Source: a virus
Virus record (IMG/VR): IMGVR_UViG_3300043775_003039
Span: 1 to 45,777 of that record
Direction: 5' to 3' (one strand)
Length of the DNA stretch: 45,777 nt
The notes under the pieces were generated by a model. It ran no database searches. It was not told the DNA's origin and saw nothing but the letters and a program-made list of their open reading frames with translations. Of the stretch, positions 24,053 to 36,500 are shown in pieces (position 1 is the first letter of the stretch; every line of letters starts with the position of its first letter). The translations under genes and the position numbers were made by a program.

Positions 24053-24543
24053 CAGCGCAGTAGATCCGTTATTGATCGCATCAAAACAGTAAAGTCTTCC
24101 GACTCATCAGATGCCTGAGCAACCATACCTGGCGGAGGAGCTGCAGGCAAACCCATTGCGGCGGGATCCATCATGGCAGGATCCATTGGAGGCATAGGCG
24201 CAGGAGCAGGCATTCCAGCAGGAGCCATTGCCTGCATCATGGCTACCTGAGCGTCCATGACTTGTTGCAGCATTGCTTTGATATTGGAGATTTCTCCAAC
24301 GATATCCATTGGTGGAGGCATACCCCCAGCCATAGCGGGATCCATTGGTGGAGGCATACCCCCAGCCATAGCGGGATCCATTGGTGGAGGCATACCCCCA
24401 GCCATAGCGGGATCCATTGGTGGAGGCATACCCCCAGCCATAGCGGGATCCATTGGTGGGGCGGGCATAGGAGGCATTTGCCCACCTGGGGCAGCTACCA
24501 CAGCCTTTTTGGAAGAAAAAAGTTCTAGATATGGATCGACCAT
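24052..24543 (-). CDS. Met/Pro repeat protein, 163 aa
   Basis: The protein consists largely of Met, Pro, Ala and Gly. After MVDPYLELFSSKKAVVAAPG there are four exact copies of the 12-residue unit MAGGMPPPMDPA (DNA repeats at 24305-24448). A short helical segment follows (IVGEISNIKAMLQQVMDAQV), then more Met/Pro sequence and a helical end (SDESEDFTVLMRSITDLL). It is probably disordered with two helices. The 516-aa scaffold candidate contains a similar MDPAMMGAEG stretch. It is the first gene after the 4,030-aa gene and begins the group leading to the polymerase fragment. A flexible linker or internal head protein is plausible. Confidence 0.6.
   Translation of the reverse strand: MVDPYLELFSSKKAVVAAPGGQMPPMPAPPMDPAMAGGMPPPMDPAMAGGMPPPMDPAMAGGMPPPMDPAMAGGMPPPMDIVGEISNIKAMLQQVMDAQVAMMQAMAPAGMPAPAPMPPMDPAMMDPAAMGLPAAPPPGMVAQASDESEDFTVLMRSITDLLR
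24305..24448 (-). repeat. Four perfect 36-bp tandem repeats
   Basis: Four identical 36-bp units (24305-24340, 24341-24376, 24377-24412, 24413-24448) lie in the 163-aa gene and encode a 12-residue Met/Pro unit. A fifth copy begins at 24449 but diverges after 11 bases. Complete identity suggests recent expansion or gene conversion. Confidence 0.9.
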
Positions 24544-24581
24544 AGAGTACCTATTTTACTAAATTTGCAATAAAGGGACAC

Positions 24582-27500
24582 TTACCTACGCCCAATTTCT
24601 ATATTTGGACCTGGGTTTATTTCTCCATCAGCTATACCGCCTACTTCTGGGAAAACTTGAACAATAAGGCCAGGTCTTGAGTAGGTTATCTTTGGCGCAG
24701 ATGGAGGTTTGATAATAAATGCTGGAATACATACTTCAGTCTTAGACACTGTCAGTATATTGCTAACTCCGAGGAACGTATTCACGGTACGCAAGGTTGG
24801 AGTATTTACGCGACTTACTGCAGAAGCCTGACCACTTAGGGAGATGGTTGGACTTAGTGAACCTGTTACTGCCAGCTTGCACTCTATCAACGCAAACTTA
24901 ATAGTAATGTAGGCTCCCAAAGATGCAGAAAGTCGGCTAATGCAATTAATTGGCAGCGGTACAGTACCGGGCGACAAGACTGTTAAATCCGGTGGAAGAT
25001 CAGAAACTCCGAGACATCCGTAGACCGGATCGCAATCCGCTGGCGCGAAGAGACCCAATTTCGAGCTAGCAGATCCTCTGAGCCCCATGTTTACCTTGCA
25101 GAAAACTGAGCCTGTGGTCAAAGCAGGAGTCAAAGGCGCAGCGGGCAGCGCTCTTTGCTTTGGCAATGAAACAGACGCTACATTGCATATCGCTGCTATC
25201 GCCTTAGTAGGCATTATCTTTGTAGTGCTATTTGGACTTAGATCGGCCGCAGCAACTAAAGATGTTGCAGCGATAGGTAGCGTCAACGCATTTGTGGTTA
25301 CTCCTACCGTGAATCCAAACTCCGCCAAGATAGGAGCATGATTGACTTCGATGCTTCCCGTAGCGGTGGTGCGCTTGCTGTTATGCTTTAATCCTAGCTC
25401 AAACATACCAAGCCACGTTTCGGCTCGTCCGTTATTTGCAGTCAATCTATTGGAGTCGAGCGTTAGGAAAGGATCATCCAGCAGATCCAAACTATAGATC
25501 GAGCTTAGAGTGTCGTAGCTAGCAGGAGCTGCCTTGTACGGGTGATTGTTTGGCAGATTGGCCTGTAGATTAAACTTGTGGGCCAAGTAGCCTTCGACGA
25601 TTTGAATGTCCTCGTCGCTAAGGCGTCCTTCGACCACTACGACCTCTGCATAAGTATCATTAGTATCGTGGAGATTGACTGTGGTTGTGCCTGTTGTGCC
25701 GGCAATTCCTCCGCCTAGGTGATATCCAACGCCTATACCAGTAGCTGGCATATAAGTAGTCGCGTTCTGCACGTTCCATGTAGTGACTGGCGTGCCATTG
25801 ACTCTCAGGCCTCTATCTGCCAACCCCCCATAATAGCCACACAATACTCCAGGATTAGTGTTCACTGCCGTAGCTGCCGTATCGTATGTAGATCCCATGA
25901 AGAGCACTGGTCTGCCTAAGCCAAATCCAATTCCTTGTACCTTGGGATTTCCTGCTCCAGGTAGAGCATACTTTCCTATAGCTGCGTGTATATCTGCAGC
26001 GTTTGCAGGCTTTTGATACACCAGGAAATAGGTAAATGAGGATTCGGCCACTGAGGCAGGGGCATATAGCTTGTCCGCAGTACTGTTATCGAACTGTGCG
26101 CCTCGGAAGGACGTATTGAATGTAGCGACATTGGGTTGCGCTGCAGGAACGCCTTCAGCTAAGGTAATCGATTCAGTCGTAATGCTATTAGACCAACTGG
26201 AAATAGCTTGACCTACCGTAGAGGACAAGCTTTCGTATTTAAACCAAGCTCTGACTCCTAGATTTGCAGGAGTTACAGGCCCAGGATTAGCAACTCTTCC
26301 GCCAGTCCTTGCTGAACGAAGATCTGACCCTACATACTCGAGTTTAGCGCTTCCTCCGTAAGTGTTACGAATGAAGCTAGGAGAAATAAAGTCATTTGAC
26401 GAGCTCAGCGTAATTGCCGAAGCATTGTCTGACGCCGACGTAACACGTACAGATCCATAGGAATTCAGAATAGTCGATTCAAAGCCCGTGCCATTCTTGG
26501 CTGCAATTACAAAGTCCGCCGGCTGGCTTAGATCCGAGCCCATATTGGATCCGTCGCGGAATACTCTTTGAATGCCGATCTTGGAGTCCAGATTCAAGGC
26601 AAACAACGAAGCAGAGTTTACTGTGCAGGATACTCCGCGAGGAACAATGCTTAGAACGTACTGAGAGTCTAGGAATGTTGCAGCACCTGGCCAAGTATCG
26701 AGGGCTAGGAACGTTTCAGCAAAGTGAACAGGATCGTTGATTGAATACAACGAGGACTGCCCTACTGCAGAGAATCGGCGGATCGTCGTCTTCTGGCCGT
26801 CGAAGTATCTGTCGAGGTATACGTCTACAGACCAAGAATCTGTAACTCCTGGAATTCCAGAAATATAAGACAAAGCAATATTGGAATAGTCGAACTGCTG
26901 CAGTCTTGGTAAGACGTCCTGCAAAGACTCATCTGGCAAAGAGAAATACTGTTTTTGCGCAGTATTGACTTTGTAGAACTCTGGGTTAAGAGACGTAGAC
27001 ACGTCATCGTAGCCCCACTGTACTAAGTCTCCAGTGCTCTTCAGTGCATATATCTGCCCTCTGTAGGTATCTAGCTGAGAGACAACGTCGCCAAATATAA
27101 GACCCGACGAGGCCACGTTACGAATTGCAAGAGCCTCTGCCGGAGGAGAGTATAGAAGCGCGTTACAGCTAGCAGGCACTAGGTCTCCGCCAAATACGAT
27201 AACTTCGTCATCTGTACTTACGATTACGCTATAGCCTGCCCCATATGGGAATCTGGTGCTTCTTTGGAAGTGGTATTGGTATCGCCCCGCAGCCACCAGC
27301 TTAGCCTTCCTGCTACCGCCTCTACGGAATGCAGTAGGTACGTTAGTGGCATTTGATATTGTGCCTTGCCGCACGCCAAATCCTAGTAAGGCCTGTACAG
27401 CCTCTACTACAGGCTCTCTATTTGGATAAATTTCTGATATAGGGGCGTTTATAGCATAAGGGTGATCTAATGGCAGTATGGCTGGGCACAAAGCTCCAGC

Positions 27501-30500
27501 CCGGTGAATAATGTATCCCTCTAGCCTATCGCTATAGTTAGTTCTGTAGCTAGGATCATCGGGAGTCTTCTCGCTCAACGAGTTATCTACAAACGCAACT
27601 ACTCTTTGATCTGTACTTCCCGTACCTCCAACGTAACTGGTAATTTCGAATCCAGTCGACGTCATTGCATACGCGGTGAACTCGCCGCCTGCGACAGCCG
27701 GGCAATTGAATCCCTTATTTTCTCCAGAGTAGGAGAAGCCTGGTACATTGCATTGGCCCTTGCTGTTATCTCCGAAGGCTAAAATATCTCCGGCATTGAC
27801 TGCAAAAGTACCGCCTGGCACAAATTGAGAGTAGCTTGAAGAGGCTCTGCCGACTATGTGTGCTTTACCTGCACTTACAGTTGAGAATTGAATATCGAAA
27901 TAAGGAGCCGGAATAGTCGATATAGAGCCCCAGGCAAGCAGCTTGTTAGTGGATGCGTTTATGGCTACGGTGAAGGTATCTCCGCAAGCAACCATAGAGT
28001 ACGTGCCTGCGGGACTGACAGCCTGTCCTTGCGTGTTGCTACCCCAGCACGCCACTGTCCCATCTGCTCTTAATGCTGCAGCGTGGCGATTTCTGGAACT
28101 TACCGATGTAAAAGTGCTGCCAGTTGGGACAGTCAAAGCACCGTCTGAACCGGCACTACCCCAAGCAACCAGAGTTCCTTGTGTAGCGTTGTACGTGGCT
28201 GCCTTGATTGCGTAGTAAGAATTGCTGCCTGCGGCAACGGCAATTGCGTGCTCAAGCCCGGTTAGCTGGGAGCTGGAGTAGTATCTACTCGTGGTCTTAG
28301 CTCTTATAGATGCAGGAATTGCGTTATATGCTGCAGTGAACTCTGCTTGAGTTGGCGCAGCAACAACAACATGTTTGTATGGGCCTACTTGAGTAATGGT
28401 AGTAGGGTTAAAAGATACAGTGCGTCTAGTGTTTGCATCTGGTACCGCTGTGTAGTACGGCGCACCAGTATCTCCCCAAGAAACCATGGTTCCACCTGTA
28501 CCCGTCGTACGAACAGCGACAGCGTAGTACGAGGACCAACCAGTGCCTAGCTTGATATAGGATCCTGCTGGAGTGCTAGTGACTAGAGTTCCATACCAGT
28601 CCGCTCCCCACGAAGCTAAAGTATTATCGGACTTAATTGCTACAGTGTGATAGTAGCCTGCGGCGATATCCAAACATCCAGTGCCCAATCCGACAGGATT
28701 CGTGGTCTGCCCATGGCCATTATCGCCCCAGCAAACTACTGCACCATTAGACTTGAGAGCAACAGTGTGATAGGCGCCAGCAACTATCTTTACAACGTTA
28801 GATTGAGCGTTGACCGGTACGTTCAACTGACCTGAGCCATTGTCACCCCAGCAGACAACTTTACCATTAGTTGTAAGGGCAGCAAAGTGTCTCTTACCGC
28901 CAACTACTTTAGTACATACTCCTAAATCTGAGGGGGGTGTCAATAAGCCATCGTAGTCTGCTCCCCAGCAGACTACCGTACCATCTGTTTGCTTTATACC
29001 TGCAGCAGTGTATTCAGCTATGGCTACATCGGTGAAGTCAAAATTGGGAACACTTCGTATCGGGGCAGGTAGATTACCTCCATTAAATCCAACTACAGTA
29101 GCGCGAGAGTCGGACTTAAGAACAATAGATCCCTCTATAGCGCTAACTACTTTTTGACAGGTAATAGATATATCTGCCGCATCTGCTCTTTGAGAGTTGT
29201 AGTTCTGGCCCCAGCTAAAAATAGTGTTATTGGACTTAACTGCATAGGCGCACTTCTGGCCCAGAGCAACTGAACTCGGAGAGGTAACCACCGCTCCAGG
29301 CTCATAGCTTTGCGGAAGCAGTCGACGGCTAGCTACGTCATATGTTATGTATCTAGACAATTCGTCAGCTACGCTGACAACTGGATATGCAGGATATATC
29401 AAAACGTTAGAAGTAGGGTCTTCCGCTTTGAACTGAAACTGCTCAGAAGTATAGCTGTTTCCAAGACTTCTAAATCCATAAACCTCAGTAGGAAGATGCG
29501 CAAGATCGCTGACCCACTCTGGCTCATTTGGAAATACTACTTTTGGCCAACGACCGCCTGGATTTGGAGTTTCGTCCGAGTAATCTAATGCCTCAGTAGG
29601 AATGGCATACTCGTCGCCTATGTATATCTTAAAGTTTGGATTTGCATCGCCGTCATATCGCAGAGTGGTAGCTGTAGCCCCAGAATAGACTCCCGCAGCC
29701 GGAACAGATCCGGATATCTGGCTGTAGGTTCTAGATACCAAAGATATAAAGTAGTTCTTTGGACCGGCAAAATCCAAAGCAGGAAATGCCTCGCCTTGAA
29801 CGCCGTCTTGATATCCAAGATTTCCACCCGACGGATAAAAATCAGGGCCTGTTGGAGCGGTCATAATAGACCCGCACTGTCTGTCTCTAGGCTCCGCTTC
29901 GTTGTTATACAGCCCAAGGAAGAACGAGTCTCCTGCAATCATCTTAGTTGGAGCTGTAGCAGGCTTACGTTCAGTCAGTACAGTGCTGTTATTAGCCGGA
30001 TCTACTGTGGTCTCATCGCCAAAGCAGTTCATGAACCTACGATAAGAAATTGCAAATACGTCAGGAGACTCGTATTGATCTCCTGGCCATTTAATATAAG
30101 TACCATTGATCTTTGCCCGGATTCTCATGGGCAACATTCCAGTGCCGCGAGACGCAGGGAAAGACAAGTAGATCAAACTAGGATTAGGATCAAAGGCCTC
30201 TGAATATATCTTAGGAGCTCCTGGTCTCTCCGATATGTACAGCTTAGACTGCCCAGGAATTTGTTCAAGGCCTATGACAAAACCTTGGTTTCCCGCAGGT
30301 CCAGCCTTCTGAGATATCAATACGATGTCGGAATCGTTAAATCCAGCCTTGTCGAAGAAAAGCACTCCGTCGGTGGCATAGGCTCCAAGACAGTCTGTAT
30401 TGTTATAGGAATCTTGCCAAGTGGTGGGAACGTTCGGATACTGGAACATCGTTCCACCGACTAAGTCCATCGAGCTAGTAGATCCAACAGGTGCGGCGGC

Positions 30501-33500
30501 AGGCGCTCTATTGCAATTAAAGGTAGCGCACAATGCTGCGCTGGCAGGATCCGTGCCTGGGAGATTACTAAAGTATCCTGTTAAGTCTGCGGGGCTATCA
30601 AGTCCGCAGCCGCTAGCGCGGAAACTAAACGGATCCCAGGTAATTCCCTTTATCTTTGGAGGGTTGATGGCATTGTTCAAGCCACGTGCGTGAACATACC
30701 CATCTTCGTCAATAGCTAAAGTATGGAATTGGCCACATACTACTTTGGAGAAACCGTAAGTAAGAGCGGGAGTCTCCGTATGTCCAATTTGCGTCTGGCC
30801 AAAATTCATCAGCCAGTTGGTGCTGAAGTTTGTGGCATAGTTGTTCATCTCAGAGGGCGTGATTGAGAATGGCCCAGTAAGACGAAGCTCCAACTGACCA
30901 ACCTTATTATCTCCATAGCTGGATAATGTGACGGGGTTCTTTCCGCCAATATTCATTCTGCTGCGACTAGTAAGGACAGCAGATCTAAAGCCAGCAAAGT
31001 ACTGCAGAGGCGAAATGGCAAAGGCGGATCTGTACCCCTTTACACCGCCGGTAATTTGCTGACTAGAATTCGATATGCTTAGACCCCGCACTGAGGCACT
31101 CCAGGTCGTTATTCCAAGAACCTCCTGCGTAGATATATAAGAAGTTAGGTGTTTGCCTGGATACGCCTGATATGTCGCGGCTCCGTAGCTAAGCTGCTGC
31201 TTAACTACACGAGTTTTCTTTATCGTTATGCCTAAAGCTGCCAACCAGCTTGAATCTATAAGAATTCCGCCAGAAGAGTAGGTTATATCAAAGGGCAAAG
31301 ATATGCTTAGATTTCCAGTCCCAGAATCTATTCCCGCCCAAGCACCGGTCATCACCAAAGTTCTAGAGGATCCACCTACAGTTCCAGTAAAGATTAAGTG
31401 GTATCCAGTGTCAGAATTGGGAGTTCCTGCAGGTAAAGATCCAGAACCGTTTGCAACAATGGAATAGCCTGCTGGAAGTGCGTAAGTGAATGCTTCTACG
31501 TATACAGCGCGGTTGTTAAACCCCTGCATTTGGGAATCGAGATTTGCAGGATTCGTAGTGCCATCACCAGATTCTGGGCTTGCATATGTTCTGATAGACG
31601 CTGCCCCGACAGGAGTAGGTCTATTAAAATAGCGAGGAGTCCCAGATACGCTTAAAAATACCGTATTGGAGCCGAGATAGTATACGTAAGATCCCGCGCT
31701 TGTAGTTATGCTCAAAGCGTTTTGAGGCTCTACAATCTGAAGCACTCTCGGGCCTATGTATATATCGTTTTGTAGCGAAGCTTCTCCTGCTCTAGTCAAG
31801 TAAGAGCTACCAAGTGGATTCGTTCCAGCTTCAATTAAGTCTATCCCTAATTGTTTGCCGTAGCCTACGTAGCTATAAATGCTATTAAGGTTGAAGGCAG
31901 AGCTGTCCTTTACAGGAGTAGGATTAATATCAGGGCCTACGCTTGCCGACAAATTTTCGGTGCCAGGATAGTATTGCGTATACGAGTTAGAATCTAGAGA
32001 CTCCGCCCAAGCTATTGGATTTCCCCACCCTACAAACAATCTATTGAGGCCTACCGAAATAGCATCTGCCGTTGCGTAGTCTACTCCGAGATACTCTCCA
32101 GTCGTAGTTGCAGTAGCGTAAGATATAAATCCTGTGACTTCGTCTACAACAGCCCTCCAAGCAGGCGTACCAGAGAGCGCATCCCAGCCTATATAGAATT
32201 GCCTAGATATATTGTAAAATGGAGACGAAGTTAAAACTTGATACGGATCATAAGTATCTTTATTAAACTCTACCGTAGTCCAATTTGTAGGACTTGTAGG
32301 GCTCGACTCTACTGTGACAGTAGCTGCAGAAACGTTCCAAACTATCCTATATTTGGTACCAGAGACGGTTACTGAAGCAGATGCGTATACTCCACTACCT
32401 GCAGCGGTCTCGTTAAGAACATAGGTCTCTCCGGTTGAGCTCCTAGCGAAATAGACATTAGGAACAGGTGGATCTGAATCCTCGATGGCCAGATAGCGCA
32501 AGCAAGGGAATATCGTAGTTCCACCGCTGTGCTTAAACGGTAATTTAATAGCGTATCTGTTAGTCAGCCTATTTAACTCTGCGTGCTGGAACCATCTGGA
32601 AGGAACGTCGTCTTTGCGAATTCCTATTGCGTGATCCCAACCGCACTTTACACCCCAGAAGCGCATTCTGTACTTGTGGACAGACGGATTGTAAGACGCT
32701 CCTTCGCAGACAGGAGGTGTGCATTGGCCCTGGGTGTTGTCCCCCCAGCAGGCGACAGTGTCCTCTATTTCGTCATCAACGACGGAGCCGACCGTTCCCG
32801 ATACGTCTGTAGCAAAGCCGTTACGCACAGCTATGGAGAAGTTGCCTCCCGCAGCTATGCTCTTTGCCTGCAGTCCAGCTGGAACAGTAGCTTGCCCCAG
32901 GTGGTTTCTACCCCAGCAAACGATGGTGCCATCGTTCTTTATGGCTATGGTGTGATCGTCACCTGCGTCTATGCCAATAACTCCGGACAAGCCAACAGGG
33001 ACGGTGCATTGGCCGTACGTATTGTTGCCCCAACACACCACGGTATTGTCGCTCTTTAGCAGCACTGCATGGTTTTTTCCGCATGCTAGTATCTTTCCTG
33101 CATAAACGGTTTGTCCTGCAAGACCTTCAGTCCAAACTACGGTTGGAGTGGCTGCAGTTACTCCGACGGGCACGCTGGCAATAGACGGAGAGTTGCCGTA
33201 TTGCTCGATTACCTTGATGGGCGTGCTAGGAGATGCCGAGTTGTAGCGATCAACTATAGCCACGGAGAAGTTCTCTCCTATAGCCATATGCGATATGGGA
33301 GAAGTTGCCCCTGCCTGCCATACCGTAGATTGAGTGCAACCCCAGCTATGAAGCTGACCGTTGTCAAGGATTACGGCTATGTGACCAGAGTTAAAATCAA
33401 ATTCCTTGACGTTACTGATATAGCCTTGAGTCAGGAACGAAGCGTCTACAGCAGCAGGTACGTCGAGCTGACCATAGGTATTGTAGCCCCACAGGAATAG

Positions 33501-36500
33501 CTTTCTGGAACTTGCTCCGCTGGATAGCAGGGCAATGATGCTTTCTCCTACCTTGACCTGAGAGAACAGTCCGCCGTTAGTAATAAACTCCCTTACAGCT
33601 ATAGGAAGTATTGGATTGGGATCGGTGCTGACCTCGGGACCGTTGTAGGCAGTAAGGACGCGACGGCAGCCTAGCGATCCATCTGACTTTATGAACAAAT
33701 GCAGAGAGTTGGGATCAAAGGAAGAAACTTTGGAGGCCGGAATTGAGGCGGAGTCGTAGACCTCCAGGGCCGTATTAGGGGCTGCTTCGACATTGACCTT
33801 AAGTGCCGTATCAAATACGGTCGAAGGCCGAGATATGGCTACGGAGAATTCTCCAAGCAACAGGTTTCTGTCGTTGGCAAAAGACAAAAGGTTTTGATTG
33901 GATTCTCCCTGGTCTCCGCTGATGTCGACTACGGGCCGAGTAACTGCCAAGACCGCACGGGTAGTCAGACTTGGAGCGCTGTTGGGAGCTGTGTAAAAAT
34001 CCTTCAACACACGGACTGTGTGAGTGTCGGCATAAGCTCCGCCGAGCAGGCACTGCTCGACAAACCATCTATAGGAAGAATCTATGACTACTCTGGAGGG
34101 ATTATTTACCGATATTCCCAGTACGGGAACGTCTACGTACACAAATGACTGCAGGCCGGAATCTGTGTAAGGGGCGATCAGAAGCCGCAATACGCAATCG
34201 GCATCTGGACTGTAGATGGAGCTGGAATCCAATGGGAAGCCATTAGCCACAAGCTCTACGGTGAACTCCAGAGGATTTGAGCTAGGCGGGCCACCAAGGA
34301 AGGACGCCGCCCCTACGATGGAAGTTCCTGGCACCGTAGACGGACGATAACGAGAGTACGAGTATCTCGCTCCTTGCTTTATCGGCAGGAACGAGATCAT
34401 CGAATCTGATCCGTGAATGTTGGCCGACGACGAAGTAGTTCCGTCCTGAGCCAGAACCGCTGCGTTTATCTGGAAGCTTTGACCGCCTTGAGAGTACAGC
34501 CCATATTCGCTAGGGCTCAGCAGTCTAAAGGCCGAGGAGCTATAGATTGGGGATAAGCCTTCGCTATAGTTTCCAACCGTGGTTTCCACTCTTGCCTTAG
34601 CCAGCTTTCTGGAATTAGACTGAGGGTAGTAATAGTCAGACACCAGCGAAGATGGCTTGGAGATGCTGGCGCTTTGATTGTAGTTATGTCGTAGAAGCGC
34701 TGATCCAAAGAATAGAACTGGAGTCGTTGGAGCAGAATACGTTCCAGTTACCTCAGTTTGGGCAGAAGCAAGAGTGGTAGTTCCTCCGGCTCCCATAGAT
34801 GCCACTGAAGACACATAGGATCTTGGCAGTGAGGAATAGGTAGCCACTCTGCTGACATTTGGCCCTACAGCCTGATTGCCAAATATTGCTCTTTGAGTCG
34901 AAGAGGTATCAAGTATGGAGGTACGCAACAACACCAGAGTGCTGTTGTAGTCTGGAGGGAAAGAGTACTGAGTAGGTAGGCCTATCTGCGTAGCCTTCAG
35001 GCGAAGTCCTACTGCCGTCGTAGAAGATCCAGTAGGAGTAAGTCTGATCAGCGTACTGCCGAATATCGAATGAGAATACGGCACGGGAGAGCCGTCGTCA
35101 TCGACAGGGCTGGCTGCAGATGTAGCAGTAGGCAGCGGATAACGAACATACTCCTGGACCTGATCTGGATAATCAACAGCGCCCAGCACTAACAAACTGG
35201 TATTCAAGCTGCTGATAGCGGAAGCGCATTGAACTACAGGTGCTGACAGAGAGATAGGCCCAGATATAGTTGCAGTAGTGCCAAGTTGGGCATTGGCTAT
35301 AGCTGGCTTGATTGTCGGATAGCCAATAGCAAAAATACCATTAAGTCCAGCAATTCCTGAACTGGCAATAGGAATCAGTAGAGATTGCGTCTGTCCAAAA
35401 TAAACAGTTTGCCCAAGCAAAGGCCTAGAGCTGCTTGGTTGATCTGAGATAGCTCGTACTATTGGCACATTGTTAGGAGCAATAATTCCAAATTTTGCAG
35501 TCCCAACACTTGTACTAGAAGCACAAACTATGTTAGATAGGGCAATACCGGTTTTAATAGCGGTAGAATTGGCGTCTAGTGTTCCGGCAACAATAGCCTT
35601 TAAAGCAAAATAACCCTTCAGGCTTGCGGAGGAAACTGTATTAGCCGATGTAACTACGTAGGTCTCAAGTAGTGCTGCCTTGCCGACAATAAATTTGCCA
35701 ACAGGTATCTGGGATACGATTGAGTTACAATTAACTACGGTAGATCTAAGAGTAATATTAAGTAGTGATGCTTGCGTATTAAAGGCAGCAGTTGCAGAGC
35801 CGGCACAGGCCTTCTCAAATACCTGAGAGCTAAAACTTCCTTGGAGATTTTGTACTGCAGAAATAGTAAATGTCGATCCCGATACAGCTCTAAATATTGT
35901 AAGTAAAGAGCCTACCGGTAAAACAGCGCTAGCTGACGTTATATTGGGAGTCTTATCTACTATTACACGCGACTCAAAATTAGCCTGAGATATCGCATTT
36001 ACTAAGGAGCGACAAGTTATGTTAGCTATAAGGCTAGCAAAAAGATTTGCAGCACTTACTGCACCAGCAACCTGTATTGAAGGAGCTCCTAGTAAATTAA
36101 AAGCATTAAGTTCTAGGGCTGTGCCACCAGTAGAGGCAACCGCTGCTGCATCAGTTAGGTCTATTTGAAAGGCTAGCTTATTTGTGGGTATTGCAAATAC
36201 TGTGCTACTACTGTTTAAAACAGTCCCATTCAGCTGCCCTCCTGTAATTAGATTAGCTGAGACATCTAATGCTGCTGTGGAACTGCCGCTGCTTAGGCCC
36301 TTAGTAGCTAGAGTAAAACTACTTGCATTCCTTATAGTCGTATTAGAAATGCAAGAATTTACTAAAGATTTTAAACTAGTAATAACGTCTAAATTGTATT
36401 CAACAAATGGAGTAGGTCTAGTAATTTCAACCTTACTAATGCCTACTACTCCAACTCCTGTCGATTTATTTAAGTATATATTTAGTACAGCAGATTGGAC

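Noticed and set aside
24305-24448. CRISPR-like direct repeats of 36 bp
   Set aside because: The copies are head-to-tail with no spacers and are in frame within a coding region, so they are protein-coding tandem repeats.
24257-24562. Open plus-strand frames across the Met/Pro repeat region
   Set aside because: They exist because the 36-bp repeat is a multiple of three and GC-rich; they give low-complexity products with no ribosome site and overlap a well-supported minus gene.
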